A stretch of 64,000 nucleotides of DNA. It comes from Lasioglossum baleicum (lineage: Eukaryota; Arthropoda; Insecta; Hymenoptera; Halictidae). The DNA lies in NCBI RefSeq assembly GCF_051020765.1, contig NC_134934.1:2480001-2544000 (forward strand), given 5' to 3'. The position numbers and the translations under genes were made by a program. Position 1 is the stretch's first letter. Each line of letters starts with the position of its first letter. The notes beneath the pieces were generated by a model. That model did not search any database. It was given only the letters and a program-made list of their open reading frames with translations, and was not told where the DNA came from. Positions 12,402 to 25,001 of the stretch are shown here, one piece after another.

Positions 12402-13685
12402 GAAAATGGGGCAAGTCCGTCTCTGAGAGTAAAAAATGCTTTCGACCCTTGTTTCAAGTGCTACGGGGCTAGAAAAGAATGATTAACAAGCCTGCTATAA
12501 AATGCTTCTTATTGCATTAAATTATATTGTTTAGTTTTATAGTTATCCATTTCTAATGGATAATTCCAATTCTAATTTCTTATATCCTTCCTTGAGTTAA
12601 TTTAATACATTCTTTTAATTTATCCTGAATGGAATCATTTTCAACTGCCACAAATTGTAATAAAAAAAAATGTGTCGGATAGTCTCTGTGTATGTACAAT
12701 GAAACACTACGATAAAAATGTTGGACCTGTTACGATAAGGTGGACGTTTAAGGATGAGGTGTGGAAATGAGGCGCGATTAATGTCGTAACAAGCGGAACA
12801 ATATGACAGTGTATTTTCCAGTCGAGCAAGATACGAAAGGGACAAAACCAAGGGCGCAATATCACCGAGGCCCTTTGAGCGTCGCTTCGAGAGGGCTCGC
12901 GAAGCAGAAACTGAAAGGTACACGATTGAGAAGAAGGAGGATGACGGGGAACGGAACGAGCAGATAAAACGTCGACCGGAGGAACGTTTATTTCGACGAT
13001 CAAACGATGGACAGCGCGTTATTGCCGCGGAAGACGCGCGATTGCGTTGAAAAAACAGAATCGTGGATTAAAGCGATGCGACGGTTGGCTAATGTAATAG
13101 AGAAGGAGGAGAGAGAGAGAAAGAGTGAGCTTGGTAGCTGTTTTATGAAAAACCCAAACAAATATTGAGTGACAAAGGCGAAGCGGGTGGAAATAAAACG
13201 TCGGACGAGCAGCGCGACGTTTTATTTCACCGTTGGCCCTCGCCTCCCCGCAAATAAATCGGCGAGCCGGACGCGTAGACTAAACTGTTTCGCATAAGCG
13301 ACACGCTCTATCCGTCTCGCGTCGAGAATTCATCGCGACGATATTATTTTCGGTGTCAAGGCTGTCGCAGGGGACGTCGAATGACACAATTTTTCAATAA
13401 GAACGCCCTCTCCGCTACGATAGAGAAGAATGACAACGGGAAGGGTCGCTGGACCGGCGGTCGAGTGTTGCCTTTTCCGTCGACGACGCATTAAGACTCT
13501 GTCTGCCTCTCTCTCTGTGTCTCTCCTTCTCTCTCTCTCTCTTTCTGGATGACACTACGCGTTACTCCTCTCTCGCGGCTCTGAATGGTCGCGGCGCGGC
13601 GGGACCATTGATGGGTCACGATATTTATAACCGGGCGGGCGTGCGAACTTCTGACTACCTGTACCTACTACTACACTTCAGAGCA

Positions 13686-13706
13686 TCTCTCTCTCTCTCT
13701 CTCTCT
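13686..13706. repeat. (CT)n microsatellite
   Basis: A pure CT run of about 21 bp, 60 bp after the TATA-like sequence ATATTTATAACC at 13621. A second CT-rich run lies near 13530. Confidence 0.9.
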
Positions 13707-14694
13707 GTGTTTCTCATTCTCTCGATATTTCGACGAGCTCGCGACACAGAGAGCAGCAGCGCGGCGAAACGACGGATGCCATAAATCGAAGCTGTTCCTG
13801 CAACGTTCTCCGAACCGAAAAAACTCACTCCGTTAAGGAAACATACCGTCGAGAACGAAAGAGTCTACCCGTGAAATTGCCACGCAGTATATACGTACGA
13901 AGGCGGCACTAAAACCGGCTGAAATGTGTGGAATATCTCTGGGATGACGCCACGCGGAGACTCCACGTTGAAAAATACGTGTAAAATGTACGGTATAATC
14001 TTCTTGTGGGGGGTGCGACTTATTCCACGTTTCCCATTCAATCTTTAATATAGAATCGCCTACTGTCAATTTCTTTGAAAGACGGAGGCATGCAGCGATC
14101 GGAAGTCCGCGGCCAAAGATCAGAACTCGTCGAAAGTAGAGTGCCGGGTAAGACCCGGCGAATCAGGGAGGGCTTAACGAGCTACCACGACAAGAGTTCA
14201 AGTCCCGCCGGACAGGATCCGGACAATTTCTCAGGAGCGAGTCTCTGGGGCGGTGAAACGTCGGAGCTCCTCGTTTCGTTCGGGGAGCGAGGTCGGACCT
14301 GTGGACCTCGTGGATGTTCGCTGATCAGCGAAACTCGCCGGGATTACCGTCCGGAGTTAACGCGACTGCTCGTTTCACGTTAATACTCCCATCTGGATTA
14401 AGATTACAACTGGCGATACGAGCCGTGCGAGAGTGAGAGAGAGAGTGAGGGGGAGAGCGGGAGAGAGAGAGAGACAGACCGAGGAGAGGGAGAGAATTGA
14501 GGACAAGTTTCCCGTCCGCCAGTCTCGCGGTGCTCGCTGTTGGAATTTCGCGCGAAACGAGAGATTTTCGAAGGCTGCGCGAAAACGATTTCAGGAAGAA
14601 ACCTGCTGGGATGACCGAACCGCGAGAACTGGCTCGAACCGAACGGGAAACTTCTACGGCACTGAGCTGTCCCGGCTAAAATTAGAGAACACAT

Positions 14695-14695
<1 letters not shown>

Positions 14696-14737
<42 letters not shown>
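14696..14737. repeat. (CT)n microsatellite, 42 bp
   Basis: A pure CT run. It creates serine/leucine-repeat open frames on both strands that are not genes. Confidence 0.95.
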
Positions 14738-14741
<4 letters not shown>

Positions 14742-17700
14742 CTCGTGGTCTCGTCTCGGGGACTACCGAGAAGCGTCGCGTTGTCTGGCCATCGTTATTC
14801 GTATTTCACCAACGTAACTGATTCGTTAAATCAGCGACAAGCCGCCGGTGACTTCCAGACGACACCGACGTAATTCGATACCGGCGCTGCCGACCGAAAT
14901 TGCTCGCTACATCGAACGGGATCCACGTCGGCGATAAGTCAGACCCGATCTCCCCGGCTTCTCCTCCTCCTTGTCGCCTACGATTCATCAGATCACCGGA
15001 TTCAGCGGGATGTTCGCTTGATTTACAATTTATTCTTCAACTGATCACCGATGTTCGTCCTCCATCTATCTTTAATCTCGCGCTTGACGAGATTTTGCGA
15101 TTCCTGTGTTCGCAGATTCGCGTACAGTATCTTCCCGTATAACGCGACCAGAAACTTTTTCGTCGTCTCTTCATCTCTTCGAGACTCCTGCTACACACGC
15201 AGATCAAAGACGTGTGGTTAACTCTTTGTAAATCCGAGACACAAAATTTTCTGTACCTCCAGAGTCTCGTTCCGCGGTAATCCTCCACATTCAATGCCAC
15301 CGTAGGCGCGTATACCAAAGAGGGAACACGTTGCGATAAGGAGACGCAGCTCGTCGATACAATAATCGCTCCCGGAAGAGTTCGTTCGGACGTCGGTGGC
15401 GATAACGGCAAGAACAGCCCTCGAAGGAAGACAGAAGGAGAGGCTCCATTGGAGCGGCAGAAGCATTAACGCGGCGAGACAGACGGCCAAAAGAAAACCA
15501 TTAACTACTTCCACAGGATCGAAGAAAAACAGAAACGCTCTATTCCTCTCAACCGCGCGCGAGGGGGCAGAAACCGTCTCCTACGGAACCGCGTATCTCT
15601 TTTTCAAGCCACGACACGCCGTTTCCATTACAAGACCGATAGCTCTCGCTTGCCCGACGCCCGCCATTACCGATCCATTCTACTCTGATCGGATCAGCGT
15701 GTTTCTGTAACGCGGCAGGACGCGGTGTCGTCCGCGTGCAGCTGCGAGAAACCACCGTGCGACGATAGAAGCGGATTTCGAGCCACTGCAGAGACAATTT
15801 GCCGCTTCGAGCGACGTCCGATCGAGTTCATGCGATCCTGCTACGCGATTCCCTTGAATAGGCTAGCATCACTTTGCAAAACTACTCTACAGATGCTATG
15901 CCGGATCGTGGTGCAACGCCGGAGACTCGAACAGTCACTTTTATTTATTCATTTATTCTTTTCGGAATCAACTCCTGTTTGTTAACATAGACATTCCTGT
16001 CGATTGCTGTAGATTTAAATCGCTCGCCTATAATGTGCCTGATCAAATTACACCTCGATACAATGGATTAAGTTTCGGGCAAAATCTAGAAATAACAGAA
16101 CAGTATAACTTATTTCGGGAAAACAGTGTCAAATCGACACAAGGGACTGACGAGGGTTATTATTATGATAATCGGATCGCTTATTATCTGATTACTATCA
16201 CATTCACGAAGCGATTATCGAAGATTCCAAGTTATCTCTGAGGCGAGCTAAAGCTACGAACCTCTTCGCCAAGTAAAATGCCATATTGTTCGAACCGCAC
16301 ATAGCAGAAAGAGATTCGCGAGACCCAATAAATTGTAAAGTTTCGGAACACGCAAATCGGAAGAAGATCGGCCGAGTCTGATCTACCGTGTTATTGAAAT
16401 ATTAACAGGAACTTAGGCAAGAGTTCTTCGGTACTTATCCGGCGAGAAAGTCGACGGGTTGCATTCACTTAGGATCATCGTAAAATCCACCTTTAACGGC
16501 AAAGCCAACTAAGCTTCAGAGTTACCGCCTAATCTTGCCGGCAGTGGCACCGCTCCGCAGAATATCGTAGTACCCATAATCGGAAGCCTTTCGTCGCTTC
16601 TCCGAGCCGAGAACAAGCCCCCTTAATTTCCGGGCTGCGCTGATATTAACCTCTTGAGGGATGAGTTTTTCGGAAACGAAGTAGACGATTTTCATTTCGC
16701 TAGAATTAGCTACACATCACGGAATTCATTATAATATAAGCATATATCTGTGGTTGTAACTTTCACTTCACGAGATATTGCCGTTTAAAGTTTTCATCAC
16801 TAATTCTTCACACCGGACATCGGTAAGGGGGCATTATTGTGTGTTTTCAACCTTCCGAATATGTTTGCACTTTTTTTGGTAAATACGTATGTCCTATGGT
16901 CTGAAGCTCAATTAATGCCTAAACTCGAATTTTTTGAAATTGTGGCATGCGGCGTTTTTCCTATGAACAATATGCGGTGCATACCATCAGAAACACGAAT
17001 TTCCTCAACTACTCGGTCCCTTTGCAAGAGCTCGCGAATTCTCGAAGTAGAAGCGCTTCCTCGTCGAGGAGATTCGCGTAAGTAGCCAGAAACGAAGTTC
17101 GCAACCCGGTTAAAAGCCTCAGCCGTCCTCGTAGCAGCGTTACCCGAAGAGTCGGTGGTATTTGCGGGGAATTTTCAGCTCGTAGACCTGACTATCACGG
17201 TTCGGAGCCAACCGCAGCGGGCGAAAAGGCGTTTCGACGCGTAAACGCGGCTCTCGCGGAAAACCCCGTTGCACCGCGGGTTTTCGTGGGACGAGAGGTC
17301 CGAGGCCTGGACCATCAGGCTTTCTCCTCGCGGAAAGTTCGCGATGGTTCGCCGCGGGCGGCCTTGGGAACGCTTTCTAGACGGCGGCGCGGCGGCTGGC
17401 GATCTGCCTGATGCCCGGCGTGTGCTGCCGGTCGTTAGAAAATCCTGCACGGATCGATTCCTTTTGGCCCGCGTCAAAGGGCTAGAGGGAGAGAAGGGAT
17501 ATGCTGGCGTGGTCCGGGTAGGGTAACCGGCCGCAAAAACCTAACGAGATGAAAGGAGAGCGCGAAAGACGGGCCGAGGCATGAACGAGGTGGAATACAT
17601 AAATAGAAATCTCGGTTTATCTCTCTCCATCGGCCCGTGCTTCCAGCTTCTGCTCTTCCCTCTCCTCTCTCTATCTCTCCCTCTCCCTTTCCCACTCTGG

Positions 17701-17743
17701 TAGGTTCTCTCTTTCGCTCTTTGGTCTCGACATCGCGCTGGCA

Positions 17744-17830
17744 TATATACCGGCGCGTACTAAGCGGAGAGCCGGCGGTAGTCTAGACGGAGTGTCGATT
17801 TTTGCTGCGGCACCAAATTAGAAACCCTCC
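17744..17830 (+). promoter_or_regulatory. TATA-like, possible core promoter (weak)
   Basis: CATATATACC at 17742-17751 lies downstream of a CT-rich block (17640-17700) and upstream of the GC-rich text GCCGGCGGTAGTCTAGACGG. The spacing would suit a start near 17775-17785. No gene follows that I can recognise, so this may be fortuitous. Confidence 0.15.
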
Positions 17831-18151
17831 CTGCCGGATTCATCGTGTGGCTCTCTGCCCCTCTCTCTACTCCGCTGGCACTCTTTTTTCCCGCTCGCGT
17901 ATCCGTCGTTCCAGGCTCCGTGAACGCGGTTCTGGCTCTCCCGTTCGCGCTGCGCCGCGCCGGCCGTATCTCGCGAACGCGTGCATGCGAAATCGCTTAA
18001 AGGGGATGAACAGACGAGCTTGGTCCGCGATCCCCAATCCCCGCACTCCCCTTCCCATTCCCGCGCAAACATTTTCGCTCGGCCTGCTCCCTTTCCTTTT
18101 CCCTCGACACGGCGCGGACCAGTCTTCCTCGCTCACAACTTCCCCGCGACG

Positions 18152-18190
18152 CTTCTTCTTCTTCTTCTTCTTCTTCTTCTTCTTCTTCTC
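18152..18190. repeat. (CTT)n microsatellite
   Basis: About thirteen uninterrupted CTT triplets. The surrounding open frame (17802 onward, plus strand) is read as poly-Phe through it and is not a gene. Confidence 0.95.
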
Positions 18191-18587
18191 CGGTGTCTGT
18201 ACTTCGCGACGCGTTCAGCGAAGTACAAACTTTATAGAAATTCTGACGGCTTGGGCTGGATCTTCGTTTAAAGCGCTTCGAAAGAAGTTGGGGAGACGCG
18301 GATGGTCGTACAACAGACTACGAAGAAAGTTCTGATGAAAAACAAAGATCGCTTTTTTCCGAGAAAGCATGGGCCTCTCGTCATTTTCAGATCAGTATAG
18401 TCTCGCGGATGTAGTACACTGTGTGTAGGCTGTTTTCGATGGTTTGACTGCATCGGCCCGAATCTAAGTGTTTTGCGACGTCTCAACAAGCGTACCCTTC
18501 CCCATAGTTCCATTTCGATGCACTGCATTTAATACCATTCACGGTTTGTCCCATTCAGGAATTAATGCGACGATCAAGCTCATGACT

Positions 18588-18640
18588 AGACTGCGGATGT
18601 TTATGCAATTTTTAATTAGTTTAGCAATTTTTGGCATCGC
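18588..18640. mobile_element. Solo end of the GACTGCGGAT MITE family
   Basis: The block CTAGACTGCGGATGTTTATG matches the family terminus. Nothing resembling the opposite terminus follows within 200 bp except a weak GCAGACTGTAG, so it may be a heavily decayed copy. Confidence 0.4.
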
Positions 18641-19081
18641 AGACTGTAGTCCCTGGAGCAAGGAGACTGGTCGTTCGAAAAGCGAGCTAGCCTAAAGATT
18701 TTCTTCTCCCAGCAGTCTCTTAAATCCGGAGAACAAATTCCCGTGGAACTCGAAGCCTCTCAAACGCGAGTCGAATCGACGATCTGGTATTCATGCTAGC
18801 CGGATCGCCGCTGTCCATACATTTATGTAAACACGCGTGCGTCGGAGAAAGCGCCGGCTACTCCGTGGCCGCATAAAAAGCGCATAAAAGTAGCCTGTAA
18901 AGGGAAAAACTTGGACTTAATCCGGGGGCCGCGCAAATTGTGTTCCATCCTCTCCTCTTGGCTTTCATTACCTTTAACTTCTCGGCCAGCTTTAGCTTCT
19001 ACCTGAAAAGGTACTTATCCCGTCCCTCCACCCCCTCTATCACCCCACCATTACGGGCAACGATCTCTCAATTCCCTCTTA

Positions 19082-19103
19082 CTCTCTCTCTCTCTCTCTC
19101 TCT
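19082..19103. repeat. (CT)n microsatellite
   Basis: A pure CT run of about 22 bp. Confidence 0.9.
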
Positions 19104-21589
19104 TACCGATTCCGAGGCGAGGGAGCCAGCGAATTAAAAAGTTGCAGCGTTCAAATCCGAAAAATCCACGCGGGGCGACTGTTTCTTTTCGAAGCGTATT
19201 TCGAACTCTCGAGTCTGACCACGTGGCGAAATTAATAACTGCACGGCTGCCAGGGAAAACATCGATTTTAGTCCGATTAAGGGATTATTCTGGGCATTCA
19301 CGCAGCGCCGCGCCGCCGGACACGGAAATTGCGTTCGCGTGTTGCGTTAATCATCGCGCCCCGACGTGCCTAGAATTTCTCGAAAGAGGCGGCGGACGTT
19401 TTAGGCCGCGGTACTAATTTTTGATTGTACAGATTGTCTCACTCGGTTCGATCCTTTTCTGACCACTTAAGACTTGTATTTATGTCCATTCTTATTACAA
19501 TGACTGTAAGTTATCTATTTAAATGTAACATTTATTAGCTACATTTATTTTAATGCTTGAATATTAATTACAATCGAATCAAATTTCATTTCGTCTAAAA
19601 AGAAACGCGTAACATTCATATTTGTCATACTTTGTTAAAATCATCATGAAGAGTGAAAAAAGGTCCTCGCCCACGGGCCCAGTGATCACGAACGCATGTC
19701 TCGCACACGCTATCTTAAAGCAGGAAGGGGGACGCTGGTGGTCGATCAATCGCGAAATTCCGTGGGCCGCAGTGGAACAATATCCTGCACGGCGTGCAGT
19801 TTGGGCGCTTTGAAGTCTGATAAAACGGGGGTCGGAGTGATCCGGCAAGGTAGAATAAAAGGTGGAAGTGAGTGGACCGGTGGAACATTGATTTAAGGAA
19901 AACGGCCGGCAAACTTCCTCCATGCGGCACGAAATTCCAGAGAGGATGGCGGGGATGAGTGGTTCGCGGTTTCGGCGTTGTATTCATTAAAAAAATTCTT
20001 GTGCCGCGAGGCACTTTAAGGGGCGGCCCTTTTGGCGAGCGCCCGTCCGGTCACTGCCAGGGGATTACTGCGGCTGGAAAAGCGCGGAACAATCGTGCGC
20101 GGCAGGCCGAGGAGAGAATCGGGGTCGGAGCGAGAAAAAGGAAATATCGCTCGGCCACCAAAAGCGGGACCGACGGGGCTAGAAGAGAAAGAGACTAAAA
20201 CAGTGGGCGGAGAGAGAGAGAGAGAGTTAACGACGGTAGCAGGGGCGCGTGCATGTGCCCCGGCGCCGGATGAAACAAACGTAGTTTCGAGGGATAACTG
20301 CGACCGGCCGGGAAGCTAGCTTCTGGTAACTTCGGTCGTGTCCTGGACCCGGGCCAAACACGATTAAGTCGGTGCCTCTGCTCCTTCGTGGCCCCGGCCA
20401 CCGGGAAAAAAAGGAACGGCTCGAGATGCTGGAAAGAGGCCGATACCTGAGAGATCCGCTCGAGGTGGTCTCCTCTCTCCGTAGGCTTGTTCTCCTCGAC
20501 CGCTGCTCTATCCTCACTCTCTCTCACCCCGTCTCTCGTTGTTGCAATTGCAATGCCACCGCTTGGATGTCGTCCAATGACAGTAGCATATCGGCCAGTT
20601 TACCCTACCAAGAATCCTTCACGTGGAAAACGAGGTTGGACTGCGAACGCGACGAGGGTAAAAGCCGAGGCCGACGGGAGCAAATCAACTGGCGATTTTC
20701 CACGGTCGATCCGCAGTGGTGCATGTTGCTGATCCTAGTTTTCCATCACGTTCTGCGACGGGATCAATTATCTGTAATAAGTCCGCTGCCAAGACGTTCG
20801 CGTCCGTCCAGTATTCAGAATCCACAAGCTTCGGTTTCGACGGAAATTTAACGCCGTTCTGTGGCCACGTCAGTCATAAATCTGGGATATAATTTTTCCT
20901 CTAAAAATTCATTTTCCTCTTAATTGGATGGCAGATATAATTTTTCTATTGCCGTGAAATTTGTATTTCACGTCGTTAAGACCGAGACGAGATGAAAGGA
21001 ATGCACGGAAGGGATGCTACGTGGCGAAACATCGTCCTTGTCAAAGTGCCCGGGAACTTGCGTGAAAATAATATTTTGCTCGACACGGAGCAGAGCGTTC
21101 CCTTTGATTGGTTGTCGGCTTCCCAATTATCGCCGATGAAATTTCACGGGCGCCGCACGTTCTTCTTTCTGTTGTATTAACGAGCGCTATTTGACAAGTC
21201 TTGGCTAATTGCTATGGGAGTGGGCCGGCTCCCATTGCACGCTCATTAGAACAGGAGACGGTTAAACGCCGATCGCGTTTCCGAAACGGAGGAAGACGTG
21301 GTGTGGGGTGCGATTTCAATTGGAATTTGGTTAACAAACACGAGAGCATCACATCAGAAACAAGCCGGTATAAACATGTCGACATTTAGGGGTAGTTGGT
21401 AGCCCATTTTACATAGAGGTTTCATGAATTTGTGCCTTTGTACGTGGTACAGATCGCACTGCCAGATGACGTTTACCCTTGTTCATTTTGATTCAGTTCT
21501 CAGTTCACAAAATTCCTTTATACTGCTAGTAGGTGTACAATATACTGCATGCAGTTGCAAGAAAAAATGTCTTCACCTTATCTTCTTCT

Positions 21590-22020
21590 TTTCCTTCTAA
21601 TAGCAGCGAACGTAAGTTTCGATCAAACTGAAGAATCAGTTTAAAGTTTCATAGAAATTATCTTCATTTTCTTCTTCCTTGTGTTGTAATAGCAGCGAAA
21701 GTAAGTTTCGATCCATCTTCCGAATGAATTTATGGTTTCGCAGAAAATGTCTTCGTCGTCTCCTTTGTAAACAAGATTAAGTGTCGATTCATCTGAAGAA
21801 TGAATTATAAATTTTATACAGAAGCGTCTTGCACATCTTCGACCAGCAACGACGGTAAGTTTCGATTCATCTCGAGAATAGACTTATAGTTTTGTGCAAA
21901 ATGTCTTCATGACCGTCTTCGCTGAGTCATCTCAAGAATGAATTTAACACTTTAAGAAAAGCATCTCGCTGATCCGCTTTTTCTAAAAGCAGCGAGGTTT
22001 CATTTCATCTGAAGAACGAA
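21590..22020. repeat. Degenerate tandem array, about 77-89 bp unit
   Basis: The unit is recognised by GCAGCGAAxGTAAGTTTCGAT, then CATCTGAAGAATGAATTTA, then a TTTCxxAGAAAATGTCTTC block. GTAAGTTTCGAT occurs at 21612, 21701 and 21855, with a derivative near 21778. The GAAGAATGAAT block recurs in about six units to 22020. Spacing is 89, then about 77 and 78 bp. The units are strongly diverged, so the array is old. There is no coding frame. Confidence 0.7.
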
Positions 22021-22514
22021 TGTTTCTACGACCTTCCCGTTTCACAGAGTACAATATTTCAAAGGACGTAAGCGAACAATGACCGTCACCAAGCTTCTCC
22101 ACACTTCCATTGACGTTTGTATTTAGCAAGAAAACGGGACATATATGTATACGCGTACCAGGGAAATTGCGGTTGTCAGGGAAAAACCGGGTCTCGTCGA
22201 AGGAACTTCGAATTTATCCGTGCGAGTAATCCGAGCTACTACTTTGCCGGCGCTCGGCCGCCGCGTGAATACTTAACGATCGAGGATACATAATCTCCGG
22301 CTTCTCCGCGAGCACTCCGAGCTCATTATGAATTTCTTCCCCTCTGCCTCTCGTCTCCGCCCTGCGCCTTTGATATGTTAAATTAGTAACCAGCCCCACC
22401 GTTCTGATAGGATTCCACAGATTCTCGCCAACCGTTCTCTCTCTTCGCCGCGTCGAGCCGCGAGATAATGCATTTGCCTCTGCTTTTCTTCACGACGACG
22501 ACGACGGCGACCGT

Positions 22515-22552
22515 CGAGAGAGAGATAGAGAGAGAAAGAGAGAGAGAGAGAA
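22515..22552. repeat. (GA)n-rich microsatellite
   Basis: An interrupted GA run next to a short (ACG)n run at about 22495-22507. Confidence 0.85.
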
Positions 22553-24138
22553 GCTCCGTTGTTTCCCGTTGGTTCGTTATCTCGAACCGCGGAACGATGT
22601 TGCAGGTCGGTGAGCAACCGCCAGAGTTAACTTTTCGAACTGCTCTGTTCTCCGCGAGCAAACGTAAGTTAAGTATTCATTCTGTTAATCTGGTCGTTCG
22701 GTGTCTCTTTTGATGGGATCATTGTTCCGAGAGAGCACTGGTTTTCGCGAGGAATCATCATGTTCACTACTGACGAAGCTGAAGCTAACTTGTCTGATCA
22801 TTCCCGCTCTTTTCTACTTCGTTATGTAGTACAAATGTTTCCGAAAAAGATAGTAATGACATGCTTAATCAATAGTTCACTGTATCATCACTGGGGAATG
22901 ATCGGATTCCGTTTCGAATAGTCGACGTCGTAAACATTTGTAAAATTCAATCGATTCATATCGTATCTTGAAAATTGATTATCTCAAAAACGAGTCCACA
23001 TAAGAGAAAGCTTCATCCCACATTATCAACTCACTATTTCCCACAGAATAACTCCGTACGCTTTTCCTTTTTCCCTCAAAGCACCACATCGACAAAGTTG
23101 AAAATCGTGTTCTGACGTGATTACGATATAAGATTCGCGTCACACGATTCCGCAAAGACTACAGAGGTGCACACCGTTTCCCGTGAAAACTCACAGGCTC
23201 GGTAACGGGCTGCACCGTTCCCTCGCAATCCCTCGGAACAATCGCATAACGTTGCCCGACGGCGGGATCTTTGAAAGGCAGTCTCTGTGTTCATCAAAGT
23301 TTTAATCGTGGCTCGCGAGAAATTGGTCTGGCCGCGATGAAAAAAACCGGCATTCCCGCGGACGGAGGTGGACGCGGGAATGCAAAGAGGATTTTACTTG
23401 CTTTCTCTCTCTTTCGTATTCTCGAGGAGGAGAGAAAGAGAAAGCACACACACAGCGAGCCGAGAGTATCGCGGAATAATAGGCGGCGCGAGGCCGCCGT
23501 TTGTACGCCGAGCCCATACACATTTCCCGGCGGCGCGGCGGAGTATTTTTACAGCACTCGTATCCAGGGCTCGTTTCAAAGTTACCTGTCACTCGTGCTT
23601 TCTCGCTAGCTGGAGAAAAAGCTCGTCCCTGAAAGACGGCTGCGAGTGCTGAAGGAATAGGGCTGCGTTTTCCCGAGCGCATCCACGCGAAATTGCCACA
23701 ATACGCACTTTATTTCCTTTGTGCCGACGCGGGCAAGATCCCCGACAACTTTAAACGAAGCCAGTTGATGATGAGCTTCCCTTAAACTGGATAAAACACT
23801 AGCGAATCGCCACTAACATAACGAGCTGCTCCGTCAAACGCCCTTGCGACGAGAGGCAGCTTTCGCGGATTCGTCGAGCTGATTTTTTAAGCAGTTCGAC
23901 GACGCTTTCTCGGTCGTACTCCAGTTCTTTGATGTCTTTGCCGCGTGCCGGACAGTTTCACGCTTTGTTTGGCGCTTGGAAGAGGAGCCCTTTGACGTGC
24001 TTGGATTGGGACCGTTTGACGCGCGACACTCCGCTTAATCGGCTTGGACGACTGAGACGCGTCTGACGTGTTGAAATAATCGTCGAGCTCCTTGTCAAGT
24101 CAAAATCATTGTACTCTGGAAGTTGGAAGGTTTTTATA

Positions 24139-24420
24139 AAGGGTGTCTCAAAATGACCTGACATTTTAAATAGCGCGCCATTCTTTTTGTGGCGAACATA
24201 GAGTACTAATCTTTGACAATTGGCATCAGGAAGTATTGAGGTTTAGTCATGGAGAATCACACGATCGAGCAACGCATAGAAATTGTGAAAATTCGCTACA
24301 AAAGTTGGTGAAAATTTTGCAGAGACGGTTCGAAAAGTCCGCACGTCTTTTGGTCGTCGTAACGCACCATCTCGCAACACTGTGGTGAATTTAATCAGAA
24401 ACTTCGACAGTTTTGTTTGA
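24139..24420 (+). pseudogene. Decayed Tc1/mariner-like transposon, 5' part with transposase start
   Basis: A TA followed by a diverged terminus (AAGGGTGTCTCAAAATGACC) leads into an ATG at 24249. The reading frame starts MENHTIEQRIEIVKIRYKS and is broken by a stop at a one-base frameshift. The next frame continues GENFAETVRKVRTSFGRRNA and ends in a stop near 24420. This is the N-terminal helix-turn-helix (DNA-binding) region typical of a Tc1/mariner-like transposase group widespread in insects. The catalytic domain and right terminus are missing. It is a dead fragment. Confidence 0.7.
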
Positions 24421-25001
24421 CATACGGAGTTCGATCATTTTATTTACTAGTCTTATCCTCCACAACGAAATCAGGACGCGAATTAACTTAGCCGCTTAGG
24501 GTATCAATTGTGTCAGAGCACTGAAAGGTGTTTTACGCTTGGAACGAGGCGATAGAGCAGAGCGAGGAAGATAATAGCCCGGGAGTTCCTGTTATCATTA
24601 TCGTCACGGTTGATATTAATAACCGTAACCATGAATATTAATAAGAGGGGGTGACGGTAATGATTGCGAGGAGCACGGAAACAATGGAGACCGAGACGAA
24701 AGACCGGCTTCCTCCGAGGCTCGCGTCTCTAACTCGTGCTTTGAGGGAGGTCGAATGCGATCAACGTATGCTTGCGATGAGTATCGCGCGCTCACTTCTA
24801 AAGGTATGCTGTGATCGTGGCTCCTTTGAGGATGGAACTACCGGATGAATCAACATTAATCTTGGATTTTGTGTTTTACAGTTGCCAGATAAGGTCTTCA
24901 GTCCTTTAGTGCACGATAATATTATGGTGCTAGTTCGTCAAATATATTCGAAAAGAATTTATTAGTTTGCAGTTAAAAAATTCTAATTTGTAGTAATTAT
25001 A

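Noticed and set aside
14120..14220. Possible tRNA (B-box-like GAGTTCAAGTCCC)
   Set aside because: No A box, acceptor stem or anticodon arm could be folded around it.
16690..17000. Possible interspersed repeat (AT-rich text after CTCTTGAGGGATGAG)
   Set aside because: No terminal repeats, no second copy in the window and no coding frame.
17802..18335. 177-residue plus-strand frame with poly-Phe
   Set aside because: The poly-Phe is the (CTT)n microsatellite and the rest is Arg/Pro-rich sequence typical of GC-rich non-coding DNA.
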